DNA of 64,000 nt from Amarolinea aalborgensis (GCF_900491745.1 NZ_UETR01000011.1:1-64000); one strand, 5' to 3'; shown: positions 8,401-17,827, numbered from the stretch's first letter. Numbers and translations: made by a program. The notes: a model not told the origin generated them from the letters alone.

Positions 8401-9342
8401 ATCGCTCACTTCTTTCGTAGGTCACATCTCCGGTATGACAATCGCACTCACAGCATGAGCTCTCATCGTAGGTCACATCTCCGGTGTGACAATCGCACCC
8501 AGGGCACGGCTTTCTTCAAAGCTCAAGTCGTCGCTGTGACGTCGCACGTCACAGCGGAGCTGTGACCTACAATCCGTCAATTCAGTGTGACGTCGCACGT
8601 CACAGCTCCGCTGCGACCTACAACTATCCCGTTTAATCTGCGTGTTTCTGCGACCATCTGCGTCCTACCTCGAAATCCCACTCGCGGTTACAAGTTCTTT
8701 CGTAGGTCACATCTCCGGTGTGACAATCGCACCCACGGCATGGCTTTCTTCAAAGCTCAAGTCATCGCTGTGACGTCGCACGTCACAGCGGAGCTGTGAC
8801 CTACAATCCGTCAATTCAGTGTGACGGCGCACGTCACAGCGGAGCTGTGACCTACAACTATCCCGTTTAATCTGCGTGTTTCTGCGACCATCTGCGTCCT
8901 ACCTCGAAATCGCACTCACGGCACGAGCTTTTTTCGCCGGTCACATCTCCGGTGTGACAATCGCACCCACGGCATGGCTTTCTTCAAAGCTCAAGTCATC
9001 GCTGTGACGTCGCACGTCACAGCTCCGCTGCGACCTACAACTATCCCGTTTAATCTGCGTGTTTCTGCGACCATCTGCGTCCTACCTCGAAATCCCACTC
9101 GCGGTTACAAGTTCTTTCGTAGGTCACATCTCCGGTGTGACAATCGTACCCACGGCACGGCTTTCTTCAAAGCTCAAGTCATCGGTGTGACGTGCGACGT
9201 CACAGCAGAGCTGTGACCTACAATCCGTCAATTCAGTGTGACGGCGCACGTCACAGCGGAGCTGTGACCTACGATTAGACACGACTTGTCTCATCGGTCA
9301 CATCTCCGGCGTGGGAATCACACGTCACCGCGGAGCTGTAAC
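8401..9342. repeat. Cluster of palindromic GTAGGTCACA repeats
   Basis: This 940-base gene-free region is built of imperfect repeats. The core GGTCACATCTCCGG occurs near 8419, 8470, 8703, 8941, 9120 and 9298. It is followed by copies of GTCACAGCGGAGCTGTGACC, which is self-complementary around AGCGGAGCT, and by interspersed ATCTGCGT-rich stretches. Copies are not evenly spaced, with gaps of roughly 50 to 240 bases. Small reading frames inside it repeat the same nonsense peptide and are not genes. Confidence 0.8.
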
Positions 9343-10680
9343 CTACGACCGCCAGGCGGTGATGCTGAAGCCGAAGCCTTTGGGGGTCATGGACGGCAGA
9401 TAGGCCTTCTTCAGCCGATAGTTGGCCGGATCGAGGGCAAGCTCGGCATGATGCAGCAGCGTCGCGATGACGAGCATAATCTGAACTTCGGCCAGACCGG
9501 CGCCCAGGCATGTGTGGGGACCAGAACCAAAGGGGGCAAAGACGCCCCGTTTCTTGTGCTCAAGGCGCGGCTCGCTATAGCGCGTGATGTCGAATCGGTA
9601 AGGATCGGCGTAGAACTGCGGGGCGAAATGGGGCGCCGCATTCGCCACCATGAAATGTTCGCCCTTGGGGATCACGTAACCGGCAAACTCGAAGTCGCGG
9701 GCTGTGATGCGCGGCAGGACGCCGGCAATGGGATACAGGCGCAGCGTTTCCAGCGCGGTGGCGTGCAGCGTGGGCATGGCACGTAAGCTGTCCGCGGCCG
9801 GTGTGCCCTGCGCAAACGCTTGATCGGCTTCGGCGCGGACGCGCGCCAGGATGTCCGGATGCTTCAGCAGCTCATAGAGCATGAACGAAGAGACATTGGC
9901 GACCGTGTCGAGGCCAGCGAAGTAGGCCACGAGGGTCAGGAAGAGGGCTTCGTCATGGTTGAGGAATTCCGGGTCCTGCTGACTGGTATCAGCGAGATTG
10001 TCCAGGAAGTTGTCTTCAGCCGCGACAGGACGGTTGGCTTGCCGATCCGTGAACACCGTGGTGGCAAACTCCTTGACGCGTGCGCGCGCCTGACGATAGG
10101 CAGGTTGGCTGATCTTGCTTACTGGTTTTGAACGCGAGATGAAGACTTCCATCATCGTATTCCACCACAGCACGATGTCGTCAAATTGATCGCCCGGCAC
10201 ACGTCCGTTGCTCAAGAGACCCAGGACGTCCGCGGTCATGCGCTGCATGAAGTAGACGCCTGGGATACGGGCGCCAACCGTGTAACGGCGCAGAGACTCA
10301 ACGACCACGTCGGTGACCATCGGGATGTGAGTGACCAACGCTTCACGTGAGAAGCTTTGGCGTAAGAGTCGTCGCATGCGGGCATGTTCGGGGCCATCCA
10401 CCATTGTCAGGGTTCTGCGGCCGCCGAAATCGCGCACGACAGGTTCCCAAATATCCCAGGCTGTGAAGGCGTCTGGCTGTGTCGCCATGGCAATGTTGAT
10501 CTCAGGCCCGGCCAGCACCTTGAACTCGCGCCCCAAGGCGCGCACGCGGAAGGCATTGCCCAACTGGCGATACTGGGTGTAGAAAAAATCCTGTGCATCT
10601 TGCGCCAGCGCAAGGATGCTGCCCACGAAAGGCAGGCCCGGCGCCAAAGGCGGGATGTTTGACGTAGTAGACGTTGTCAT
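9343..10680 (-). CDS. Cytochrome P450
   Basis: This 445-residue protein has the hallmarks of a soluble bacterial P450. They are an I-helix oxygen-activation motif AGLDTVANV, the K-helix ETLRLYP (ExxR), and the heme-binding loop FAPFGSGPHTCLGAGLAE with the thiolate cysteine near residue 391. It would insert oxygen into an organic substrate using electrons from a ferredoxin or similar partner; no partner is encoded next to it. The start at 10680 has AAGGAAACC just upstream; an in-frame ATG five codons earlier is less well placed. It stands alone between a repeat cluster and sucB. The substrate cannot be told. Confidence 0.95.
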   Translation of the reverse strand: MTTSTTSNIPPLAPGLPFVGSILALAQDAQDFFYTQYRQLGNAFRVRALGREFKVLAGPEINIAMATQPDAFTAWDIWEPVVRDFGGRRTLTMVDGPEHARMRRLLRQSFSREALVTHIPMVTDVVVESLRRYTVGARIPGVYFMQRMTADVLGLLSNGRVPGDQFDDIVLWWNTMMEVFISRSKPVSKISQPAYRQARARVKEFATTVFTDRQANRPVAAEDNFLDNLADTSQQDPEFLNHDEALFLTLVAYFAGLDTVANVSSFMLYELLKHPDILARVRAEADQAFAQGTPAADSLRAMPTLHATALETLRLYPIAGVLPRITARDFEFAGYVIPKGEHFMVANAAPHFAPQFYADPYRFDITRYSEPRLEHKKRGVFAPFGSGPHTCLGAGLAEVQIMLVIATLLHHAELALDPANYRLKKAYLPSMTPKGFGFSITAWRS

Positions 10681-10778
10681 AGGTTTCCTTAGCATTTCGT
10701 TGCTTGTTGGAACGCAAGGCAGCAGCGGATCGCGCCGGCGCGCCTGGCGTTCCCATCAGGGGTTAGTCGGGGGCATCG

Positions 10779-11984
10779 TCAGGCTTCCAACAGCAGTGCC
10801 TCCGGGTCTTCGATCAACTGCTTGACCTTGACCAGGAACTGCACCGCCTCGCGGCCGTCCACCAGGCGGTGATCGTAGCTGAGCGCCAGGTACATCATCG
10901 GCCGAATGACGATCTGACCGTTGACGACGACCGGCCGCGACTCGATCTTGTGCATGCCCAGGATGCCAACCTGGGGGGCATTGAGGATAGGCGTGCTCAA
11001 CAACGAACCGAAGACGCCGCCGTTGGTGATGGTAAACGTGCCGCCTCGCAGATCGTCCAGCGTGAGCGTGCCCTGGTCAACCTTCTGCGCAAACGCCTTG
11101 ATGGCCTGCTCGATTTGGGCAAAGGTCATGCGGTCGGCATCGCGCAGCACCGGCACCACCAGGCCTTCGGCCGCGCCAATCGCCACGCCAATGTCATAGT
11201 AGTGCTTGGTGACAATCTCATCGCCCTCGATTTCCGCGTTGAGCCGCGGAAAGGCCTTCAGCGCGGCGATGACCGCTTTGGTGAAGAAGGACATGAAGCC
11301 CAGGCCGATGCCATGCTGTTCCTTGAACGACTCTTTGCGCCGGCTGCGAATGTCCATCACGGCGCTCATGTCCACCTCGTTGAAGGTGGTTAGCATCGCG
11401 GCCGTATGCTGCGCTTCCACCAGGCGTCGGGCGATCGTCTGGCGCCGGCGGCTCATACGCACGCGCTCCACGGAGCGGCCAGCATCGGCGCTGACGACTG
11501 TGGGCGCGGCGGTTGTGGGCGGTGGCGGCGGCGGCATGACCGGAGCCGTGGGTTGTTCCTCTTTGGGCTGGCCCGCAAAGCCTTGCACATCAGCCTTGGT
11601 CACACGCCCGCCGGGGCCAGTGCCGGGCACACGACTGACATCCACCCCCGCCTCTTGCGCCACGCGCCGGGCCACGGGCGTGGCTTTGTCATCCGCGCGG
11701 AGCGCGGCCGGCGGGGCGGCGGGCGCTGCAGCCGCTCTGCTCTCGCCTGCCAGGTTCAACATGCCAAGCACTTGCCCCACCTGGACATCCGCGCCTTGCG
11801 GTTGAGCGATCTGTGCCAGCACCCCGGCCTGTTCCGCACCCACCTCCAGGTCAACTTTGTCCGTTTCCAGACGCACCAGCGCCTCGCCCACGGCCACGGC
11901 ATCGCCTTCCTTCTTCAGCCATTCTGCCACCGTCGCCTCGACGACCGACTCGCCCAGGCTGGGCACAACGATATTGATTGCCAT
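10779..11984 (-). CDS. sucB: 2-oxoglutarate dehydrogenase E2, dihydrolipoyl succinyltransferase
   Basis: This 401-residue E2 component transfers the succinyl group to CoA in the 2-oxoglutarate dehydrogenase complex of the TCA cycle. An N-terminal lipoyl domain carries the lipoylated lysine in ETDKVDLEV (Lys43). A Pro/Ala linker follows, then a peripheral-subunit-binding domain (ATPVARRVAQEAGVD to GRVTKADV, about 100-135), then the catalytic domain ending in YDHRLVDGREAV with His372 and Asp376. Length is normal for SucB/OdhB. The E1 gene lies 3 kb upstream on the same strand, separated by five unrelated genes. No E3 (lpd) gene is in the window. Confidence 0.95.
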   Translation of the reverse strand: MAINIVVPSLGESVVEATVAEWLKKEGDAVAVGEALVRLETDKVDLEVGAEQAGVLAQIAQPQGADVQVGQVLGMLNLAGESRAAAAPAAPPAALRADDKATPVARRVAQEAGVDVSRVPGTGPGGRVTKADVQGFAGQPKEEQPTAPVMPPPPPPTTAAPTVVSADAGRSVERVRMSRRRQTIARRLVEAQHTAAMLTTFNEVDMSAVMDIRSRRKESFKEQHGIGLGFMSFFTKAVIAALKAFPRLNAEIEGDEIVTKHYYDIGVAIGAAEGLVVPVLRDADRMTFAQIEQAIKAFAQKVDQGTLTLDDLRGGTFTITNGGVFGSLLSTPILNAPQVGILGMHKIESRPVVVNGQIVIRPMMYLALSYDHRLVDGREAVQFLVKVKQLIEDPEALLLEA

Positions 11985-12028
11985 TCGATCTCTCCCTGGT
12001 GGCGCCCCGCCGTCACCCGTTGTTCGGT

Positions 12029-12541
12029 TTAGCCGTCAAGCAGCGCTGGCGCCGGCTCTTGGGCGATAAGTTGTTCTACCCACTGTTTTTGCTCCGGCGT
12101 CTCAGGCGCCGGACAACCGCGGCTCATCTCAATCTGCCGAAATGCTTGTTCAACCCCAACGCCGGCATTCACTAGCAGCGCCGCGGCGAGCAGCGCTGAA
12201 CGCCCAACCCCTTGCCGACAATGAATGGCGACGTTTTTACCTTGTGTCAACAGGCTCGTCAGCCTACCAACCAGTTCTTGTGCGTCCCATCGCCTTGATG
12301 GTACACCGCGATCAACAATGGGGAATGAGATAAACAGGAGTCCTTGTTCTGTGATCGTGGTGGCTTCATTCGTTAAGCCTAATTCTTGGTTCTCCTGGCG
12401 TGTGAGCAAAGAAACCACAACATCAATTCCTCTTTGTCGCCAGCGCAGAACCTCATCTGCAAGCCACTCACCGCCACGCGGTCGAGCCACAATCGCGAGT
12501 CGTCCTGCCCACGGTCCTTCAATTGCGTAAATGGTTTTCAC
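12029..12541 (-). CDS. Dual-specificity/tyrosine phosphatase-like protein
   Basis: This 170-residue protein carries the CX5R P-loop of cysteine phosphatases in IHCRQGVGRSALL (about residues 108-120) and an upstream segment with an aspartate (FPIVDRGVPS) that could be the general acid. Length and spacing fit compact DSP-like enzymes. It would dephosphorylate protein Tyr/Ser/Thr or small phosphates in the cytoplasm. It starts 6 bases after the stop of the ParB-like gene, so the two are almost certainly one transcript. No kinase partner is nearby. Confidence 0.85.
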   Translation of the reverse strand: MKTIYAIEGPWAGRLAIVARPRGGEWLADEVLRWRQRGIDVVVSLLTRQENQELGLTNEATTITEQGLLFISFPIVDRGVPSRRWDAQELVGRLTSLLTQGKNVAIHCRQGVGRSALLAAALLVNAGVGVEQAFRQIEMSRGCPAPETPEQKQWVEQLIAQEPAPALLDG

Positions 12542-12547
12542 CGTTTG

Positions 12548-12787
12548 TCACCTTCTGGGGACAATTTCGCGCGGCAACTGATCCACGTCAATACCACGTT
12601 CCCGCAGCACTTGAATGCGATGATGCCCATCCAGAATAGTGCCATCGGCTCTGGTTTTGAGTGCTCCTGGATGCCCAGGTAACAAAGACGTGATAAGTTC
12701 TTCTGTTCTCAAACGCCGAAATTGGCCGAGCTTCTGTTGGATCAAGGTCTGTGCGGGATGTAGCGGCTTTAACGGCGGTAAGCTCAT
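12548..12787 (-). CDS. Small ParB/sulfiredoxin-fold protein
   Basis: This 79-residue protein contains ADGTILDGHHRIQVLRERGID, which is the signature of ParB/Srx-like domains (a GHHR box, as in GxxRxxA of ParB). The ParB fold binds and hydrolyses CTP in chromosome-segregation proteins and acts as a kinase-like or nuclease fold elsewhere. This version lacks any helix-turn-helix or dimerisation region. It is directly upstream of the phosphatase gene with a 6-base gap, which suggests a functional pair. The role is unknown. Confidence 0.7.
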   Translation of the reverse strand: MSLPPLKPLHPAQTLIQQKLGQFRRLRTEELITSLLPGHPGALKTRADGTILDGHHRIQVLRERGIDVDQLPREIVPRR

Positions 12788-12807
12788 GATACAACCTGTT
12801 AACCAAC

Positions 12808-13200
12808 TTAGAACATGGTGTTGTCATGGGCCGACGTTGCCGGCACTACCTGCAGCACATCCCAATGCTCGACAATCTTGCCGTTGTCATCCAGACGAAA
12901 GATGTCAATACCGGCCCATTCGCGGTCACGATCGCCGGGCCACTCCTGGTAGCAGTGCAGCACCACAAAGTTGCCCTCCGCGATGGCGCGTTTGAAAGTG
13001 ACGCGCTTGCCGGGATATTCCGCGGCCATGCGCTCGAAATAGGCGATGAACGTCTGCTTGCCGTCAGCGACATGCGGGTTATGCTGAATATAGACCTCAC
13101 CCGCGTACTGTTGAATCGCGTCGGCGGGCTTGCACTGGTTGAACATCAGGTCGTAGAAGCCCATGACGGCCTGTTTGTTGCGTTCGAGTTGATCGTTCAT
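12808..13200 (-). CDS. SnoaL-like (NTF2-fold) protein
   Basis: This 130-residue cone-shaped NTF2-fold protein resembles the SnoaL-like group. Typical elements are VMGFYDLMFNQCKPADAIQQY, YIQHNPHVADGKQ and the C-terminal GKIVEHWDVLQ. The family covers isomerases, cyclases and non-catalytic ligand binders, so no reaction can be assigned. ATG 13200 was chosen over GTG 13215 because AAAGG then lies about ten bases upstream. It is separated by 47 bases from the ABC permease gene upstream on this strand. Confidence 0.75.
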   Translation of the reverse strand: MNDQLERNKQAVMGFYDLMFNQCKPADAIQQYAGEVYIQHNPHVADGKQTFIAYFERMAAEYPGKRVTFKRAIAEGNFVVLHCYQEWPGDRDREWAGIDIFRLDDNGKIVEHWDVLQVVPATSAHDNTMF

Positions 13201-13262
13201 CAGAGAGCCTTTCACACAGTAATTACCGAACCTGCCTCAAAAACCGGATTCATGATCGGCGG

Positions 13263-14051
13263 CTAGCGCGCCTGATCTGCGCGCTGCCACCATGCAAAGG
13301 TGGCTGCCATCCCCACCACGAAGACCAAAAACACCACCAGGTAGCTGTGCAATGCAATCCTCTCGGCGCCGAGACCAGCCATGCCGCTGGCCAACGCGGG
13401 CACCGCCCAGGGAAACCAATCGCCCCACCCCAACACGACGGCGATTTGGGCAAAGACCAGGGTTGACAAAGCCCAGCCCAGGGGAGGCAGATAACCGCGC
13501 CCCGCGCTGGCCGCCAGGGCTACGAGCGGCATGAGCTGCATGAGCAGCCAGGCGATCAACAAAAGCGTGCCGCCTGAGGCCCAGGCCAGGCCCAGCGACC
13601 AGCCTGGCATGCCGACGGCCGCTCCGACGCCAAGCGCAACCACGAACACCAGCACGGTCAGCCCCAGGGTCCACAGCGCCAGCAGCACGAACTTGGCGCC
13701 GACGATGGTCTCACGCCGCGTAGGCAGGGCCAGCAGTTCCTTCACGGTGTGATCGGAAAACTCGCGGCCAAAGACCCAGGCGGTGATAAAGGCAAAGATC
13801 ATGCCGCCGCCCACGGCCGCACCCTGCGTCAACAGACTCCAAAACGCCGGCCAGTCAGCCGTCCCGCCCACCAACTGCGCCTTGACGCTGATCAGTCCCA
13901 GGGCACGCGCCTGCTCCGGGTTCTTCAAGATGATCATGAACAGCCCGCCGATCAGGGGCAAGATCAAGAAACCCGCCGTTGTTCCCCAAGTGACCCGGGA
14001 ACGGCGCGCTTTGAGCGTCTCCGCCCACAAGGCGGCCAGAAATGCGTTCAT
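13263..14051 (-). CDS. ABC-2 type transporter permease
   Basis: This 262-residue integral membrane protein shows about six hydrophobic segments (near residues 25-45, 75-95, 120-150, 155-185, 195-215 and 235-255). The conserved cytoplasmic stretch GREFSDHTVKELLALPTRR, between the second and third segments, is characteristic of ABC-2 permeases (YhgE/NatB-like). Its start overlaps the stop of the ATPase gene by 4 bases (ATGA), which implies translational coupling. With that ATPase it forms an exporter for an unidentified substrate, possibly a drug, peptide or lipid. Confidence 0.88.
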   Translation of the reverse strand: MNAFLAALWAETLKARRSRVTWGTTAGFLILPLIGGLFMIILKNPEQARALGLISVKAQLVGGTADWPAFWSLLTQGAAVGGGMIFAFITAWVFGREFSDHTVKELLALPTRRETIVGAKFVLLALWTLGLTVLVFVVALGVGAAVGMPGWSLGLAWASGGTLLLIAWLLMQLMPLVALAASAGRGYLPPLGWALSTLVFAQIAVVLGWGDWFPWAVPALASGMAGLGAERIALHSYLVVFLVFVVGMAATFAWWQRADQAR

Positions 14052-15013
14052 ACCTCGCCTCGCGTCAGGCGCAGGAAGTAATCTTCGAGATCCTCTTGTT
14101 CCACAGCCAGCCTGGTGGGCGGCGTTCCCGCGTTGACGAGGATGGCGGCTACCTCATCCGGCGCTTCGATCGCGCGCATGTCGCTGAGGATCAGACCGCC
14201 TGCGCCCGCCTTCACCGCCAGGCCGGCTGCGGTCAGGGCGCCGCGCGCACCTTCCAGGTCGCGCGCTTCGATTTCCAACCGCTGTGCGCGCAAGGCTTCC
14301 ATTTGGTCAGCCTCGAGTTCCTGGATCAAGCGGCCCTGGTGGATGATGCCGATGCGGGTGGCCAGGCGATCCACCTCGGTCAAGATATGGCTCGACATGA
14401 ACACGGTCACGCCTTGCTCATGCGCGAGGCTCGCCAACAGGTCGCGGATTTCAACCACGCCCGCAGGGTCAAGCCCGTTCGCAGGCTCATCGAGAATCAA
14501 CAGCGCAGGCTCGTGCAGCAGCGCGCGCGCCAGGCCGAGGCGCTGCAGATTGCCGGTGGACAGCGCGCCCGCCTTGCGCTGCGCGTACGCAGCAAGGCCC
14601 AGGCGCTCGATCACATGGGACGTGGCGCGCACGTCGGCAATTCCGTGCAGGCGGCGGGCGATCTCCAGGTTCTCGGCGACGGTCAACTCGGGATAGGCGG
14701 CCGGCTGTTCGACCAGGTGACCGACTTGCCGCCAGGGTCCGCGCCCTTGAGGCCCTACCGGCTGTCCCAGTACAGACACCGAGCCTGCGCTCGGACGGAT
14801 CATACCCAACAAGGCGCGGATGGTGGTGGTTTTCCCTGCGCCATTCAGCCCCAGGAAGCCGTAAATTTCTCCCGGGCCCACGCGCAGATTGACCGCGTCC
14901 ACCGCGGTCACGGCGCCGTACGATTTTGACAACCCATGGGTTTCGATGGCGAACGTCACAGCGGTATCTCTCTTAGCTTTTTCGCCCTGTTGGCTGAACT
15001 CTCGATGATTCAT
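14048..15013 (-). CDS. ABC exporter ATP-binding protein (ABC-2 family)
   Basis: This 321-residue ATPase has the Walker A motif GLNGAGKTTT, the Q-loop region, a variant signature LSTGNLQRLGLARAL (normally LSGGQ), Walker B LLILDEPANGLDP and the H-loop SSHILTEV. A C-terminal extension of about 90 residues after the H-loop is common in NatA/CcmA-like exporters. It energises the permease encoded immediately downstream with a 4-base overlap. The signature change (GG to TG and Q to N) is seen in some ABC-2 exporters, so activity is still likely. Confidence 0.9.
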   Translation of the reverse strand: MNHREFSQQGEKAKRDTAVTFAIETHGLSKSYGAVTAVDAVNLRVGPGEIYGFLGLNGAGKTTTIRALLGMIRPSAGSVSVLGQPVGPQGRGPWRQVGHLVEQPAAYPELTVAENLEIARRLHGIADVRATSHVIERLGLAAYAQRKAGALSTGNLQRLGLARALLHEPALLILDEPANGLDPAGVVEIRDLLASLAHEQGVTVFMSSHILTEVDRLATRIGIIHQGRLIQELEADQMEALRAQRLEIEARDLEGARGALTAAGLAVKAGAGGLILSDMRAIEAPDEVAAILVNAGTPPTRLAVEQEDLEDYFLRLTRGEV

Positions 15014-15037
15014 GCCACGTGCTGAGATGACGCCGTT

Positions 15038-17827
15038 TCACCCGATGTGTGATAGCGGCTGAAACGCCTGTTCGATCAGTGCGTTTTGGTTGACGACATG
15101 CCAGTTGGTAGATCCTTCGGCCGGGCTGGAGGCGCGCGGGCGGCCGAGGTAGCGCAGAGGCCAGCGCTTTTCCAGCAGCTCCTGCAGCCGCGGGCGCGCA
15201 TACGTCCAGGCGCCCATATTTTCCGGCTCCTCTTGCAGCCACACCACCTCGTGCAGGGCCGGATAACCTTCCAGCAGCGGCCCCAAATCGGCCAGCGGGA
15301 ACGGATACAACTGCTCGACGCGCACGATCGCGACTTCGGGATGCGCCGGCCGCTGCTTGCTCGTCAGCAGGTCCACAGCCACTTTGCCGCTGCACAGCAG
15401 CACCCGGTGGATCGCCTGCGGCTTGGCCTGCGCGTCGTCAATTACCGGCTGCCAATGCCCCTGCGCCAGCGCGGCCAGCGGCGACGCTGTGAGCGGATGG
15501 CGCAGGAGGCTCTTGGGCGTCAACACCACCAGCGGCAGGGGATCGGTTTCCAGCAGCGCGGCCTGGCGGCGCAGCAGGTGGAAGTATTGCGCGGCCGTGG
15601 TGCAGTTGGCGATGCGTATGTTGGTTTCGGCCGCGGCCTGCAAGAAGCGCTCCACCCGCGCGCTGGAGTGATCCGGGCCTTGCCCTTCGTACGCGTGCGG
15701 CAGCAGCAGCACCAACGACGGCGTCTGCCCAAACTTGGCGCGCGCGGAGGTCAGATACTCGTCAATCAGGACCTGCGCGCCGTTGATGAAGTCGCCGTAC
15801 TGCGCCTCCCAAATCACCAGCCGCCGCGGGTCTTGGATGCTGTAGCCATACTCAAAGCCAATCGTCGCACCTTCCGTCAGCGGGCTGTTGTGAATCTCGA
15901 ATGAGGCGCGCGCGTGCTGCAAAGCCTGCAGCGGGATAAAGCGCGCGCCGGTCTTGACATCGTGATACACCGCGTGACGATGGCTGAAGGTGCCGCGCTC
16001 GACGTCCTCGCCCGTCAGACGGATCGGGGCGCCGTCGGCCAGGATCGAAGCCAGGGCCAGCGCCTCCGCCGTGGCCCAATCCACCGACGTCTCCTCATCG
16101 CTGGGATTGGCGAAGGCCTGGCGTCGTTTTTCCATAGCCTTGAGCAGCTTGGGATTGACCGTGAAGCCAGGCGGAGTTTCCAGCAGGGCCGCGTTGAACG
16201 CACGCAGCTGCGCGGCCGGCACGCCGGTCTTGGTGCGGCGAGCCGCGCCCGGCGGGGGCGGTGCGGGCGGCTGTTCCGCCAGGTCCTCTTCCGGTTTGAG
16301 TGAGGCCAGCACCTGCTGCAGCGCGTCCATGCGCGCTTGCTGCAGCGAGTCGGCCCAGGCCTGGCTGCTGACGCCGCGGCCGATCAGCGCGCCTGCCCAC
16401 AACTGGCGCACCGTGAGGTGTTTTTCGATCGCCTGGTACATCAACGGCTGCGTGAAAGTTGGCTCGTCGCCTTCGTTGTGCCCGTAACGCCGATAGCCGA
16501 TCAGGTCAATCAGGAAGTCGCGTTCGAAGCGCGCCGTATACGCATAGGCCAGCCGTGCGACCTCGATGCAGGCTTCTGGGTCGTCCGCGTTGACGTGTAC
16601 GATTGGAACTTTGAAGCCTTTGGCCAGATCGCTGACATACAGCGTGCTGCACACCTCAGGCCGCAGCGCGGTGAAGCCAATCTGGTTGTTCGCGATGACA
16701 TGAATGGTGCCGCCGGTGCGATAGCCCGCAAGCCGCGAGAAGTTCAGCGTCTCCGCCACAATGCCCTGACCCGGGAAGGCCGCATCGCCATGAATGAGGA
16801 TTGGCAGGCACGCGTGTTCATCAAGGATCGGCGGGCCAGGCTGATAGGCCTGCGTGGCGACCGCGCGCGCCATACCTTCGACCACGGGGTTGACAAATTC
16901 GAGGTGACTAGGGTTGGGCGCCATGCTGACCAGCAGGTTGACCAGCGCGCCTTCGCCAATCGCGCGCAGTGCGCCCTTGTGATACTTGACATCGCCGGTC
17001 CAGCCCAAATCTTCACGGATGGTGTAGCCAGCCCCGCGCAGCGGATCTTTGTACTCGGCCAGGATTTGCGCGTAAGGCTTGTTGAGCACATGGGCCAGCA
17101 CGTTGAGGCGCCCGCGGTGCGCCATCCCCATCAGCACGCTGCGCACCTCATCTTCCGCCGCGGCGCCGATGATCTCATCGAGCATGGGCACCAGCATGTC
17201 CAGCCCTTCCAGGGAGAAGCGCGTCTTGCCAGGAAAAATGCGGTGCAGGAAATGCTCGAAGGCTTCGACCTGGGTCAGGCGTTCGAGCAAGGCCAGGGGC
17301 CGCATGGGCAGCGCCGGCGGCCGGAACGGGCCTGCTTCCGCGGCCGTGCGCAGCCAGGCGCGCTCGTCTGGGTTGCGGATGTGGTCGTAGTCATAGCCGA
17401 TGTGGCCGGCGTAAGTCTGGCGCAAAGCCTGGATGGCTGCGGCCGCGGTGCGCGCGGACGCGGCCAACGGGCCGCCGATGAGCGAGGCCGGCAGCATCTG
17501 CAAATCCGCCTCGGTCAAGCCGTGGCTGGCCGGGTCCAGCGCGGGATCGCCTGGCGGCGCGGAGCCGAGCGGGTCGAGCTGCGCGGCCAGGTGCCCGTAC
17601 TCCCGAATCGCCTGCGCCAGGTTGACGACCGCCATCACCTTGTCCAGGTTGGGAGGCGGCGCGGCAGCTGCGGCGGGCGCGGCCAGCAGGGTCTCGCGCG
17701 GCGGCTGCCACGCGGCAAACGCGGCGCGCGTGGCCGGGTCTACCGAGCCTGGGTCGCGCACGAAACGATCATATAGTTCCAGGATGTAGCCCGCGTTGGG
17801 GCCATGAAATTCTTGCCAGATGTCCAT
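15038..17827 (-). CDS. sucA: 2-oxoglutarate dehydrogenase E1 component
   Basis: This 929-residue thiamine-diphosphate enzyme decarboxylates 2-oxoglutarate and passes succinyl groups to the E2 lipoyl arm. Its length and domain order match SucA/OdhA. There is an N-terminal E2-contact segment (DIWQEFHGPNAGYILELYDRF), then the ThDP region with GMAHRGRLNVLAH and IHGDAAFPGQGIVAETLN. The transketolase-like C-terminal half contains EGATIGFEYGYSI and LPHAYEGQGPDHSS. ATG 17827 is preferred over 17842 because GGGAAAG lies just before it. sucB is on the same strand 3 kb downstream. Confidence 0.95.
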   Translation of the reverse strand: MDIWQEFHGPNAGYILELYDRFVRDPGSVDPATRAAFAAWQPPRETLLAAPAAAAAPPPNLDKVMAVVNLAQAIREYGHLAAQLDPLGSAPPGDPALDPASHGLTEADLQMLPASLIGGPLAASARTAAAAIQALRQTYAGHIGYDYDHIRNPDERAWLRTAAEAGPFRPPALPMRPLALLERLTQVEAFEHFLHRIFPGKTRFSLEGLDMLVPMLDEIIGAAAEDEVRSVLMGMAHRGRLNVLAHVLNKPYAQILAEYKDPLRGAGYTIREDLGWTGDVKYHKGALRAIGEGALVNLLVSMAPNPSHLEFVNPVVEGMARAVATQAYQPGPPILDEHACLPILIHGDAAFPGQGIVAETLNFSRLAGYRTGGTIHVIANNQIGFTALRPEVCSTLYVSDLAKGFKVPIVHVNADDPEACIEVARLAYAYTARFERDFLIDLIGYRRYGHNEGDEPTFTQPLMYQAIEKHLTVRQLWAGALIGRGVSSQAWADSLQQARMDALQQVLASLKPEEDLAEQPPAPPPPGAARRTKTGVPAAQLRAFNAALLETPPGFTVNPKLLKAMEKRRQAFANPSDEETSVDWATAEALALASILADGAPIRLTGEDVERGTFSHRHAVYHDVKTGARFIPLQALQHARASFEIHNSPLTEGATIGFEYGYSIQDPRRLVIWEAQYGDFINGAQVLIDEYLTSARAKFGQTPSLVLLLPHAYEGQGPDHSSARVERFLQAAAETNIRIANCTTAAQYFHLLRRQAALLETDPLPLVVLTPKSLLRHPLTASPLAALAQGHWQPVIDDAQAKPQAIHRVLLCSGKVAVDLLTSKQRPAHPEVAIVRVEQLYPFPLADLGPLLEGYPALHEVVWLQEEPENMGAWTYARPRLQELLEKRWPLRYLGRPRASSPAEGSTNWHVVNQNALIEQAFQPLSHIG

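Noticed and set aside
8401..9342. Small genes in the palindromic cluster
   Set aside because: The frames are duplicates of each other inside repeats and have no RBS or domain.
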